NCBI GenBank assembly: GCA_020050175.1
Contig: JAGVKY010000093.1
Location: forward strand, 1 to 13,349
DNA length: 13,349 nt
Reading direction: 5' to 3'
DNA from: Parachlamydiales bacterium
GTDB lineage: Bacteria; Chlamydiota; Chlamydiia; Chlamydiales; JAJFMK01
This document shows positions 1 to 7,182 of the stretch, one piece after another. Below the pieces are notes generated by a model. The model was not told where the DNA came from. It ran no database searches and saw only the letters and a list, made by a program, of their open reading frames with translations. Each line of letters opens with the position of its first letter. Position 1 is the stretch's first letter. The position numbers were made by a program, and so were the translations under genes.

Positions 1-929
1 TGGTGGGGATGGGAAGAGGTGCTGAAGTGGGTGTACTCATAAAAAATGCAGAAGCTTTAGAGAAACTTGAAAAAGTTAAAACGATTGTCATTGATAAAAC
101 CGGGACATTAACCGAAGGAAAACCAAAACTTCTGGATATCCCCTCCAAAGAAATTTTGTGTCTGGCGGCAGCCTTAGAACAAAATAGTGAACATCCCCTA
201 GGTAAAGCGATAGTCGCAGCTTACAATGGCCCTCTTCCGAAAGTCGAAGAGTTTAAATCTATCCCTGGCAGCGGAGTCACAGGTGTCGTTGATCATAAAA
301 AAATTGCGATTGGCAAATCGAACCTAGGTGTTTCGATGACCATAGAGGGCAAGGAGGTTGCCCAATTTACTTTTGCCGACCCTATCAAGAAATCAACCCC
401 ACAAGCTCTCAAGGAGCTCCAACTATTAGGAATTACTCTTGTCCTTCTTTCGGGGGATAACAAACAAACGACCGAAAAGGTGGCATTAAACCTCGGAATC
501 AAAGAATTCTATGGAGAAGTGAATCCCGCGCAAAAACTAGAATTATTAAGAAAACTAAAAGGGAGAAATATAGTGGCTATGGCAGGGGATGGGGTCAATG
601 ATGCGCCGGCACTAGCAGCTGCCGATGTCGGAATTGCCATGGGAACAGGAACTGATGTCGCTATCGAAAGTGCAGAAATTACCCTTGTAAAAGGAGATCT
701 GCTTGCTATTACCCGAGCCATCCACCTCAGCCGAGCAGTGATGAAAAATATCCGGCAGAATCTATTCTTTGCTTTCTTCTACAACGCGATCAGTATCCCG
801 CTTGCAGCCGGTCTCCTTTACCCCCCTACAGGCCTTCTCCTAAACCCCATGATTGCCGCTTTCGCCATGAGCCTTAGTTCTGTCTCAGTTATCCTCAATT
901 CCCTAAGACTTAAACTCATTAAAATATAA
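1..929 (+). CDS. Cu+-translocating P1B-type ATPase, C-terminal part (5' end outside window)
   Basis: This is the C-terminal ~308 residues of a heavy-metal P-type ATPase, which pumps metal across the inner membrane using ATP. Visible in order (counting from the codon at base 3): phosphorylation motif DKTGT with Asp31; the P1B-specific HP pair at 64-65 in the nucleotide-binding domain; LSGDN at ~149-153; hinge GDGVND at 195-200; and two terminal membrane segments. The last two segments carry YN (260-261) and MSLSS (289-293) with a following NSLRLK. Those are the residues that mark Cu+ transporters (P1B-1, CopA type) in this family. The GTG at base 3 is not the true start: family members read through this stretch (GRGAEVGVLIK follows TM6), and the actuator domain and first six TM segments must lie upstream of the window. 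The stop is TAA at 927-929. I see no hairpin terminator after it. Assignment to the metal ATPase family is secure; copper specificity is inferred from the TM motifs. Confidence 0.93.
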   Translation, partial: VGMGRGAEVGVLIKNAEALEKLEKVKTIVIDKTGTLTEGKPKLLDIPSKEILCLAAALEQNSEHPLGKAIVAAYNGPLPKVEEFKSIPGSGVTGVVDHKKIAIGKSNLGVSMTIEGKEVAQFTFADPIKKSTPQALKELQLLGITLVLLSGDNKQTTEKVALNLGIKEFYGEVNPAQKLELLRKLKGRNIVAMAGDGVNDAPALAAADVGIAMGTGTDVAIESAEITLVKGDLLAITRAIHLSRAVMKNIRQNLFFAFFYNAISIPLAAGLLYPPTGLLLNPMIAAFAMSLSSVSVILNSLRLKLIKI

Positions 930-1008
930 AATCAGTGAAATAGAATGTAATGAAATAATAATTGGAAGCTGGTAAATGTAAATTTGTATCGTGTTAGAGG
1001 TAAAACAG

Positions 1009-2130
1009 ATGAAGTTTCTAACTCCAACAATCTTAGGCTGTTCGTTGATGTTTTTTTCGATTTTATCTCTGCCGGTCAATGAATATGCTCAAGAGAGGGC
1101 TGCTGAAAAGCAACAATCGACACGGATTACTTTTAAATTAAAAAACGGATCGCTGCAGGCATTAATTACAGATATCAGCGGTCAAATAAAGCCCCTCACT
1201 TTATCTTCATTGGTAAGTGTGGGGACAGAATTTGTCTCGGGCAAAAAATTATCTGATTTCACTATGACACGAACAACTCCTATCCATGTCATTGCTGAAA
1301 ATAATGAAAAGGGAAAATTGATCACCTATTTGATCGACAATAGAGGAGAAAAGAAAAGATTTATCATAAACAATATCTTTTCAGCGTTAGCCGATTCTTT
1401 GATTAATTATCAACCTTCTAACTTCTTTTCGAGAATTCCTTCAGGAAAATATTTTGATATTTATTTTGAGAGGAATAATGGAGGTGATCTCGAACTGACA
1501 ATCGTTCATTTAGACGGGAGGAAAGAGCCCTTAGATTTGGACAATCTCATCGCCGCTACTGCGGAGTTAAATCGCAAATGTTCTTTCGACCCAAGCGATG
1601 ACCGAACAATTTACATTACTGCAGAGGAAAATCCTATCCTTGAACCAAGCTCTATCTACAAAAAAGTTGAAAAGAGCGAAGGTCTAACCATCGTCCAAAC
1701 GGATGCTTTTGGAATTAAAGAAAAATTCAATTTTGACAACATCATGACCGCAGCTTCAGAGACCTTGCTAAACTGTCGAGGATCGTACCTGAGGGTCAAT
1801 ACCAAGGCGCCTCAAAGCTCCTATCTTAAAATAAAATTACAAAACGACCCCGAAAACAATTTTACCCCTGTCCTCTACGATGTGGAGGGAAACAAATTGA
1901 AATTAAACCTAAGCAATTTAATCTCAGCGAGTACTAAGCTTGTCCCTTGTGAACAATCCATTAATCAAGACTACTTAACTGTTGTATTTGAGAAAGATGA
2001 TAAAGGGAACGCCATTAGTTCTCTCATTGATCAGCAAGGCAATAAGAAATCTTTGGACATCCTCTCTGATTTAACCCGTGCTTCAGCTTATCTTCCTTTC
2101 GAACAAGGAACCCCTTGCAGTAAAGAATAA
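1009..2130 (+). CDS. Exported protein of six degenerate ~50-65-residue repeats, family not recognised
   Basis: I do not recognise this 373-residue protein. The start is ATG 1009, preceded by AGAGG at 996-1000 with 8-nt spacing; an in-frame GTG at 991 has no ribosome site. Residues 1-~28 look like a Sec signal peptide: MK, then a hydrophobic core, then a possible cleavage near NEYAQ. An ILGC at residue 11 is too early in the hydrophobic core to be a convincing lipobox. The rest falls into six related units. Each has a beta-like segment, then a (L/I)xDxxG-type turn with glycines at residues 58, 113, 170, 235, 294 and 344, then a polar K/R-rich step and a hydrophobic helix of the form LxLxNLIxAxxxL. 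Units 3, 4 and 5 end in a conserved Cys (191, 256, 314). There is no membrane segment after the signal, so the mature protein is probably periplasmic, outer-surface or secreted. It stands alone between the ATPase and the PEGA lipoprotein, and nothing in context gives a function. Confidence 0.8.
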   Translation: MKFLTPTILGCSLMFFSILSLPVNEYAQERAAEKQQSTRITFKLKNGSLQALITDISGQIKPLTLSSLVSVGTEFVSGKKLSDFTMTRTTPIHVIAENNEKGKLITYLIDNRGEKKRFIINNIFSALADSLINYQPSNFFSRIPSGKYFDIYFERNNGGDLELTIVHLDGRKEPLDLDNLIAATAELNRKCSFDPSDDRTIYITAEENPILEPSSIYKKVEKSEGLTIVQTDAFGIKEKFNFDNIMTAASETLLNCRGSYLRVNTKAPQSSYLKIKLQNDPENNFTPVLYDVEGNKLKLNLSNLISASTKLVPCEQSINQDYLTVVFEKDDKGNAISSLIDQQGNKKSLDILSDLTRASAYLPFEQGTPCSKE

Positions 2131-2332
2131 TGGAAATGAATTGTGATATTTTTTGCCCCTAACATTTAATGAATAGACGAAGTAATAATAAAAAATAAAA
2201 TTCAACCACAGAGACCAAAGAAAGACTCCGTCTAGTAGAACAATTCAAAAATAAAAATATCAAATTAAATCTCACAGTATCCAGATAATCTAAAAGTTAT
2301 TAAAATCTCTCCTGTTTCAATTGAGAGATGTG
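2131..2332. other. AT-rich intergenic region with a decayed inverted-repeat element
   Basis: This ~200-bp stretch has no credible ORF. It is strongly AT-rich and contains the partial inverted repeat at 2174-2234 described separately. A GATAAT hexamer at 2284-2289 resembles a -10 box, but no matching -35 box is visible 16-18 nt upstream, so I do not call a promoter. GAGAG at 2323-2327 is the ribosome site for the lipoprotein gene that begins at 2333. Confidence 0.6.
2174..2234. repeat. Degenerate copy of the lgt/adk inverted-repeat element
   Basis: Outer arms TAGACGAAGT (2174-2183) and ACTCCGTCTA (2225-2234) are complementary over 10 bp with one mismatch. Between them lie an A/T-rich spacer and ACCACAGAGACCAAAG (2205-2220). 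The 29 bases 2205-2233 match the right arm of the large inverted repeat at 8080-8108 at 22 positions by hand alignment. The spacing of arm, AT-rich loop and CCACAGA..CAAAG block is the same, but most of the left arm is missing. It reads as a truncated or decayed copy of the same dispersed element. Confidence 0.5.
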
Positions 2333-2740
2333 ATGAAACTTTTATCTTTTGTACTACTAGCGACTGTCGCTATCAGCATGACAGGGTGCGCAACACTTTT
2401 TAAAGGCAGTCATTCTACTGTTTGTTTTGACTCAGAGCCACAAGGCGCTGATGTTTACATTAACGGTCAACGTCATGGAAGAACCCCTTTTGCCTTAGAC
2501 TGTTCTAATAAACAACCTCTGATGGTCACCTTCAAAAAGCCAGGCTTTGCTGATAAAACTTGCGTGATCGACACTAAAATTGCAGCCGGCTGGGTGATTT
2601 TGGATGTTCTCGGTGGATTAATTCCAGTTCTCATAGATGCCGCAACTGAAAATTGGTATTCGTTAGAAAGCACTGAAGCAAGCGCTCTCTTAGAGGTCGA
2701 TTCCTCCAGCACTGACTTCGCTTGCCAAATGGGAGGATAA
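2333..2740 (+). CDS. PEGA-domain lipoprotein
   Basis: A 135-residue predicted lipoprotein. The start is ATG 2333 with GAGAG five bases upstream; the in-frame TTG at 2321 would sit before the ribosome site. The signal sequence MKLLSFVLLATVAISMTGC places the lipidated Cys at residue 19, with Met rather than the usual Leu at -3. A PEGA motif follows (SEPQGADVYINGQRHGRTPF, ~33-53), a surface-protein beta-fold named after its Pro-Glu-Gly-Ala core. A hydrophobic, Gly-rich C-terminal segment GGLIPVLIDAATENWYSL (~94-111) is also typical of small bacterial PEGA lipoproteins. The fold suggests an envelope-anchored binding or scaffolding role; no enzyme activity is indicated. It lies 73 bp upstream of yidC on the same strand and could be processed by the Lgt encoded 4.5 kb downstream. 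Family assignment is firm; function is unknown. Confidence 0.85.
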   Translation: MKLLSFVLLATVAISMTGCATLFKGSHSTVCFDSEPQGADVYINGQRHGRTPFALDCSNKQPLMVTFKKPGFADKTCVIDTKIAAGWVILDVLGGLIPVLIDAATENWYSLESTEASALLEVDSSSTDFACQMGG

Positions 2741-2744
2741 CCTC

Positions 2745-2806
2745 GAAGAGCTCTTCCAAAAGAGACGCGTCTATGTTACCCTCTTAAGACTATTTTACTC
2801 TTAAGA
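2745..2806. promoter_or_regulatory. Cluster of short perfect palindromes upstream of yidC
   Basis: The 73-bp gap before yidC contains four perfect dyads: GAAGAGCTCTTC (2745-2756), AGACGCGTCT (2763-2772) and two copies of TCTTAAGA (2782-2789 and 2799-2806). The last two lie inside a direct repeat, CTCTTAAGA, with a 17-bp period. A further small hairpin, GAGG-ATAA-CCTC (2733-2744), overlaps the lipoprotein stop codon. The paired TCTTAAGA sites could be an operator or leader structure; alternatively the region may terminate the upstream transcript. There is no clear T-run, and no experimental motif is known to me. Confidence 0.35.
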
Positions 2807-2813
2807 TTCAAGC

Positions 2814-5318
2814 ATGGATAAACGTTCTCTTTTTTTTATTGTTCTAGTCAGCCTCTCCTTTTTTTTTGTGAATCTCTATTTCACGAAAAACGATATGGAA
2901 AGACAGCAGGCTCTTAAAAAAGAGGAGACGCAAAAAAAAGAGCGGCTTGCTAAAGAGCAGGCCGCAGATATTGCTCAAAGAACAGCGGCCCTAAGCCAGC
3001 TCGGTCTTGTTGAGCTTTATAGCGATGATGCTGCCTCTAACTTTATCGGTTTCGGTTGGAAATCGAATGGCGCCGTTCTAGCTATCTCAAAAAATCCTAC
3101 TCTTCCAAAGAAGCTATTTGCTAGAGAGTTAGGCACAACCCAGCAGTTCTCCCCATTGTCCTATGTGACTAGTGAACAAGAAGAGAACTTTGCTCCGGCT
3201 GTTTATACAACAGGCGCGTCCGATGCAAAAATCGCGACCCTTTCGGTTCCTATCTTTGGACAATATGATGTTCAAGTAGCAGCCTATACCGGCGATGCCG
3301 ACCTGCCACTTGAGGTAGTTCTTGGCACTTTAGATGATGGCGTTTATACGACTCTTGATCATGATCGGATTCCTGTTGGACTTGCCTTTTTGAAAGGAAA
3401 AAATCGGTATCTACCTGTCGGATTTATCGAAAATGACAAATTGGTCCCCCTGTCTGAATCTTCAACTTTTCTTCCTCTTTTAGTTCTGGAGAACTCAACT
3501 AAAGGGAATGGAACCACAAACGGTAATGGAAGCGGGAAATTCTATCTTCTTGAAAACCCCACCATGCAGCTAGTCTTTTCTGAAGTTGGCGGGGCGATTG
3601 TAGAAATCAACCTCCCTTTTGAAGAGGAAGTCGACAAGGTAGAAGAGGGTAAAGAGGAACTTCCTCAGGTCCACCCTAAGAGATCTCCTAAGAGTGAACC
3701 AACTGACGAGATCTATCTCAAAAGTGTTGTAAAACCAACTGATCCCGACCGTCGGATGATTGAGATTGACCCGAAAAATGCTCTATTCCCTCAACACCCA
3801 ACTCTTCTTCCTAATGGAACAGAGGCTCCCCAAAAACTAGGCGGTTATTACCCCCTTCTCCGTCGTGATTTAGTTGAACCTTCAGGGAAAATTAAAACTA
3901 AAGTATCGCCAGAAACTTATGCTCTGTCGATTGTTTCTCAGTACCCTGAACTTGCTAACTTAAACTATAAAGTCATCTCCCACACTTCAGATGAAATTGT
4001 GTTTGAAGGAGAGCAGGATATGCGAAAAATCCGTAAGACCTTCCGCTTATCCCATGCCGCTGATGCCCTCCCCTATCTTTTTGAACTTGAAATCAAGATG
4101 GAAGGAGACACCAAAGGGCTATGGTTGACAACTGGGGTCCCTGAAGTCGAATGGATCGCGGGTAGTCCTGCTCCAGTTTTAAAATACCGGATCACAAAAA
4201 GCGGCTCGGCGCAAGTTGAAGACGCAACTCTTCCTACTGATACAGTCACCCTAAACTCTCTACAGCCCGACTGGATTGCAAACTCTAACGGCTTCTTTGG
4301 AATTATCGTTGATCCACAAACAGAAATAGCTAATGGTTTGCGCGCCGTCCGCTTATCGGGTGCCACAGCCCCCTCTAGACTTGTCGCTTTAGCTAAGGAA
4401 TTCCCTAAATGGACAGCCCAGGACCTCCCTGGATATCTGATGATGCTTCCATTGAAGCCCACTAGCGGAACTTCTAAGTATAGAGTGATCGCTGGACCTT
4501 TCTCGACACCTATCCTAAAACTCTTAGATGCGAACCTTAAAGAGGATCTCACAGGCGAAAGTCCCGACTATATTCTTTGCCAATCTTTCCATGGCTGGTT
4601 CACTTTTATCTCTGAGCCATTTGCAAAATTCCTTTTTTGGATCATGCAAGGCTCCTTTTGGATCACTGGATCTTGGTTTTTGTCGATTATCGCGGTCACC
4701 ATCGTCTTGAGAATTCTCCTTTGGCCATTAAACGCCTGGTCGGCCCGCTCGACTGCTGCGATGCAGAAGGTCTCTCCGATTGTTGCTAGCATCCAGGAGA
4801 AATACAAAAAAGACCCCAAAATGATGCAACTCAAAATGATGGAGGTCTACAGAGAACACAAAATTAATCCTCTCTCAGGATGCCTTCCTCTTTTGATTCA
4901 GATGCCCTTTTTGATTGGGATGTTTGATCTTTTGAAGTCGACATATGCTCTTAGAGGCGCTTCCTTTATTCCAGGGTGGATCGATGACCTTTCAGCTCCA
5001 GACGTACTCTTTAGCTGGGATTACTCGATTCCATTAATTGGTTCGGAGTTTCACCTTCTCCCCTTCCTCTTAGGAGGCGTCATGTGGCTGCAAGCAAGGA
5101 TCTCTTCGCCAGCCCCTTCTGACCCCAGCAAGATGACCGACCAACAGAGACAGCAGCGGTCGATGATGACTTTCATGTCGATCATATTCACTGTGATGTT
5201 CTACAGTTTCCCATCTGGGCTGAATATTTACTGGCTCTCCTCGATGCTCTTGGGGATTCTTCAGCAGTTATGGACTTCAGGTAGACTTCGCTTAAAAAAA
5301 ACTGCTACAAAAGTGTAG
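2814..5318 (+). CDS. yidC: Membrane protein insertase YidC, long chlamydial-type form
   Basis: YidC (Oxa1/Alb3 family) inserts and folds inner-membrane proteins, alone or with SecYEG. This 834-residue form has an N-terminal anchor TM (~5-23), then a charged coiled-coil-like stretch (~25-58), then a very large periplasmic part. The canonical P1 domain appears to begin only near residue 243 (FYLLENPTMQLVFSEVGGAI). The ~200 residues before it are extra, and a Gly/Asn-rich linker (229-241) and an acidic linker (269-299) flank the junction. The conserved Oxa1 core is C-terminal: TM2 from ~605, with the hydrophilic-groove Arg633 in IVLRILLWPL, the cytoplasmic helical hairpin, INPLSGCLPLLIQMP (684-698) and FPSGLNIYWLSS (799-810). 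The basic tail is LRLKKTATKV. E. coli YidC is 548 residues; chlamydial homologues are also long. No good ribosome site precedes ATG 2814, but it gives the expected N-terminal TM. Its stop abuts the dnaA start. Confidence 0.96.
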   Translation: MDKRSLFFIVLVSLSFFFVNLYFTKNDMERQQALKKEETQKKERLAKEQAADIAQRTAALSQLGLVELYSDDAASNFIGFGWKSNGAVLAISKNPTLPKKLFARELGTTQQFSPLSYVTSEQEENFAPAVYTTGASDAKIATLSVPIFGQYDVQVAAYTGDADLPLEVVLGTLDDGVYTTLDHDRIPVGLAFLKGKNRYLPVGFIENDKLVPLSESSTFLPLLVLENSTKGNGTTNGNGSGKFYLLENPTMQLVFSEVGGAIVEINLPFEEEVDKVEEGKEELPQVHPKRSPKSEPTDEIYLKSVVKPTDPDRRMIEIDPKNALFPQHPTLLPNGTEAPQKLGGYYPLLRRDLVEPSGKIKTKVSPETYALSIVSQYPELANLNYKVISHTSDEIVFEGEQDMRKIRKTFRLSHAADALPYLFELEIKMEGDTKGLWLTTGVPEVEWIAGSPAPVLKYRITKSGSAQVEDATLPTDTVTLNSLQPDWIANSNGFFGIIVDPQTEIANGLRAVRLSGATAPSRLVALAKEFPKWTAQDLPGYLMMLPLKPTSGTSKYRVIAGPFSTPILKLLDANLKEDLTGESPDYILCQSFHGWFTFISEPFAKFLFWIMQGSFWITGSWFLSIIAVTIVLRILLWPLNAWSARSTAAMQKVSPIVASIQEKYKKDPKMMQLKMMEVYREHKINPLSGCLPLLIQMPFLIGMFDLLKSTYALRGASFIPGWIDDLSAPDVLFSWDYSIPLIGSEFHLLPFLLGGVMWLQARISSPAPSDPSKMTDQQRQQRSMMTFMSIIFTVMFYSFPSGLNIYWLSSMLLGILQQLWTSGRLRLKKTATKV

Positions 5319-6665
5319 ATGAAACTTTGGGAAGAATTTCTCCGGATCATGGAGAAAGAACTGGGTCGAGACACCGTTGAAAAATGGCTCCGCCCCCTTT
5401 TGGTTGTCCGTTTTGATGCGGGCAACCTCTACTTAGAAGCCCAAAACACTTTTCAAATCATCTGGTTTGAAGAACATATTCGAAAAAGAATCCCAAAAGG
5501 GATAGCTACCGGTAGCGAACGCCCTGTAAGAGTCCATTTAGCTCTCGGCACACCGCTCCCCGCTCAAAACCAAAATCGTTCTAAAAGAATCGTGGGATCG
5601 CCTCAAGAAGGCTCTCACCATCGTCCCCTTTCTTACACCTCGCTTCCTCTAGATGAAACGGCAACCCTTGCCTCTTTCATCGAAACAAAAGGGAACCTCC
5701 TTGCCCGGAAGGTCGTTGACCAGATTCTCCAAGGCGATGGAAGTTTCAACCCTCTCTATCTTGTCGGCCCGACAGGATCAGGAAAAACCCATCTATTACA
5801 AGCGATCGCAAGAGCTTCGCAAATAGCCAACAAAAAAGTCCTCTACACCCATGCAGAAACGTTTACCGACCACCTTGTTTCGGCTCTAAGGGCTACGGAT
5901 ATGGCTGCCTGTCGAGACGCTTATCGCTCTTGCGATATTCTACTCGTCGATGACGTCCATATCTTTTCTAAAAAATCGGCCACTCAAGAGGAGTTTTTTC
6001 ACACATTCAACACACTCCATGTCGAGGGAAAGCAAATCGTTGTAAGTTCATCTTTTACTCCTCAAGAACTCTCTCATATTGAGCCCCGTCTGGTTAGCCG
6101 TTTTGAGTGGGGCATCGTCGTCCCCCTACAGCCTTTGGAGAAAAAAGATTATCCAGAGGTGCTCAAAAGAAAAATGGGTGCTCTTGGAGCCTCACTTCCT
6201 CCCCGCCTCTCCTCTTATCTGATCGACCTATTTCAGAGTTCTCCAAAAGCCTTAGTCAAAGCTTTAAATACTCTTCTTTTAAGAACACGGGGTGGAGATG
6301 AAATCCAATTGGAAGGGCTCTCTTCCCTCGGGCTTAAAAAAAACCTCTCCGATCTAGTCCAAGAGGAAGAAAAGCACCATGTGACACCACCCAAAGTTTT
6401 AAGTACAGTTGCTGAACATTTTGGCCTGCGCATCGAAGATTTGACGGGGAAGGGGCAAAGCCGTGATCTACTACTCCCGCGGCAAATGGCCATGTACATT
6501 TGCCGCGAAATTCTCAAACTTCCCTACACCAAGATCGGCGATCTGTTCCAAAGAGACCACTCAACCGTCATGAGCGCCCTTAAACAATTGCAGAAAGAGC
6601 TCCTCAGCAACGTCTCTGAAGTTCCCTCCCACCTTCAATCGGTTTTTAAAAAGCTCCATCTATGA
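5319..6665 (+). CDS. dnaA: Chromosomal replication initiator DnaA (paralogue beside yidC)
   Basis: DnaA is an AAA+ ATPase that binds origin DnaA boxes and opens the duplex. This 448-residue protein has domain I at 1-~75 (LWEEFLRIMEKEL...KWLRPL), a short linker ~80-112, an AAA+ domain with Walker A GPTGSGKT (150-157), Walker B DILLVDD (206-212), sensor-1 region VVSSSF (241-246) and box VII RLVSRFEWG (257-265, Arg-finger region). Domain IV contains SRDLLLPRQMAM (381-392) and the helix-turn-helix signature RDHSTVMSA (412-420). The place where sensor 2 normally reads VRELEGALN reads SPKALVKALN (308-317), so the usual Arg appears to be Lys310. ATG 5319 follows the yidC TAG with no gap and no ribosome site, suggesting translational coupling. 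Chlamydiae commonly carry two dnaA genes; this one corresponds by position to the copy near yidC and lgt. Confidence 0.94.
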   Translation: MKLWEEFLRIMEKELGRDTVEKWLRPLLVVRFDAGNLYLEAQNTFQIIWFEEHIRKRIPKGIATGSERPVRVHLALGTPLPAQNQNRSKRIVGSPQEGSHHRPLSYTSLPLDETATLASFIETKGNLLARKVVDQILQGDGSFNPLYLVGPTGSGKTHLLQAIARASQIANKKVLYTHAETFTDHLVSALRATDMAACRDAYRSCDILLVDDVHIFSKKSATQEEFFHTFNTLHVEGKQIVVSSSFTPQELSHIEPRLVSRFEWGIVVPLQPLEKKDYPEVLKRKMGALGASLPPRLSSYLIDLFQSSPKALVKALNTLLLRTRGGDEIQLEGLSSLGLKKNLSDLVQEEEKHHVTPPKVLSTVAEHFGLRIEDLTGKGQSRDLLLPRQMAMYICREILKLPYTKIGDLFQRDHSTVMSALKQLQKELLSNVSEVPSHLQSVFKKLHL

Positions 6666-6982
6666 TGCTCACACCAGCCCGTTTTTTTGCCCATTTAGCA
6701 ACTATCTTCTGGTGCCTTTTTTTGATCATCGTTTCCCCCGTTTGGATCCTAGTTGTCGAAATGATTTTCGAAAAATCGATCTGGTCTTTCTGGAGTTATA
6801 TCACCCTTTTCTTAGTTCTCTCTGTCCCAGTTAGTGTGATTGTTGCCCTCTGCAGCCTCTGGGGCAGCCACCTCAACAGCAACACCAAGGCTCAGGTGTG
6901 GTATAGCGTTGTTCCCTTCCTGGTCATCTTTATCGTGTTTCTCTTTGAATCGCTCTTTATCGACCTAAAAGCTTTCTTTTAA
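6662..6982 (+). CDS. Small three-TM membrane protein coupled to dnaA
   Basis: An unrecognised 106-residue hydrophobic protein. Its ATG (6662) overlaps the dnaA stop in ATGA; a second ATG follows at 6665 and could equally be used. The 4-nt overlap indicates translational coupling and makes it a real gene. Three probable membrane segments lie at ~11-35, ~42-66 and ~80-99, joined by short loops (EKS; GSHLNSNTKAQ). There is no signal-peptide cleavage site and no catalytic motif. The last residues, DLKAFF, follow TM3 directly. Context places it in the yidC-dnaA transcript, so it may be an inner-membrane accessory factor. A chlamydial inclusion-membrane (Inc) protein is less likely, since those usually show a bilobed two-helix hydrophobic domain. 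Confidence 0.75.
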   Translation: MMLTPARFFAHLATIFWCLFLIIVSPVWILVVEMIFEKSIWSFWSYITLFLVLSVPVSVIVALCSLWGSHLNSNTKAQVWYSVVPFLVIFIVFLFESLFIDLKAFF

Positions 6983-7029
6983 CCACATAGGATAAACGGG
7001 GTTGGAGGGGATTAAAAAAGGCTCTTGTC

Positions 7030-7058
7030 TTGAGGTGAAAAGCCATAAGTGGTACAGT
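7030..7058 (+). promoter_or_regulatory. Probable sigma70-type promoter of tRNA-Pro
   Basis: TTGAGG (7030-7035) and TACAGT (7053-7058) each match 4 of 6 consensus bases and are separated by exactly 17 bp. The predicted start near 7064-7065 is a few bases before the mature tRNA 5' end at 7071. Called by position and hexamers only. Confidence 0.45.
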
Positions 7059-7070
7059 TTTCTCTCCGGT

Positions 7071-7145
7071 CGGAGTATAGCGCAGCTTGGCTAGCGCGGC
7101 TGCTTTGGGAGCAGTAGGTCGGGGGTTCGAATCCCTCTACTCCGA
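7071..7145 (+). tRNA. tRNA-Pro (anticodon UGG)
   Basis: A 75-nt cloverleaf folds by eye. The acceptor stem CGGAGTA/TACTCCG is perfect (7 bp), with discriminator A7145. The D stem is GCGC/GCGC with loop AGCTTGGCTA. The anticodon stem GCTGC/GCAGT (one G-U) holds loop TTTGGGA, which gives anticodon TGG followed by G37. The variable loop is AGGTC, and the T arm is GGGGG-TTCGAAT-CCCTC. C1:G72 with A73 and G37 are standard for bacterial tRNA-Pro. UGG reads CCA and, with U34 modification or superwobble, other proline codons. CCA is not encoded. Confidence 0.97.
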
Positions 7146-7153
7146 TTTTTTTT
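7146..7153 (+). terminator. T-run after tRNA-Pro
   Basis: Eight consecutive T follow the discriminator base directly. With the GC-rich T arm and acceptor stem just upstream, this could end tRNA transcription, although it may be partial and allow read-through into lgt 30 bp later. There is no separate hairpin. Confidence 0.4.
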
Positions 7154-7182
7154 AGATAAGGCGAGTTTCGCTTTTGTATCTT

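Noticed and set aside
3..929. GTG at base 3 as the start of a short P-type ATPase
   Set aside because: Family comparison shows the sequence here is internal (just before the phosphorylation site); the gene is cut by the window edge.
1039..1041. Cys in ILGC as a lipobox in the 1009 repeat protein
   Set aside because: The Cys is at residue 11 with the hydrophobic core continuing for many residues after it, unlike a lipoprotein signal.
4073..4552. 159-codon minus-strand frame within yidC
   Set aside because: Overlaps the coding strand of yidC, no recognisable protein features; shadow of yidC codon bias.
6981..7003. AACCACA followed by a purine-rich stretch, resembling the start of the right arm of the dispersed element
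   Set aside because: Only the first seven bases match; too short to call a third copy. AACC...GGTT pairing is also too weak for a terminator.
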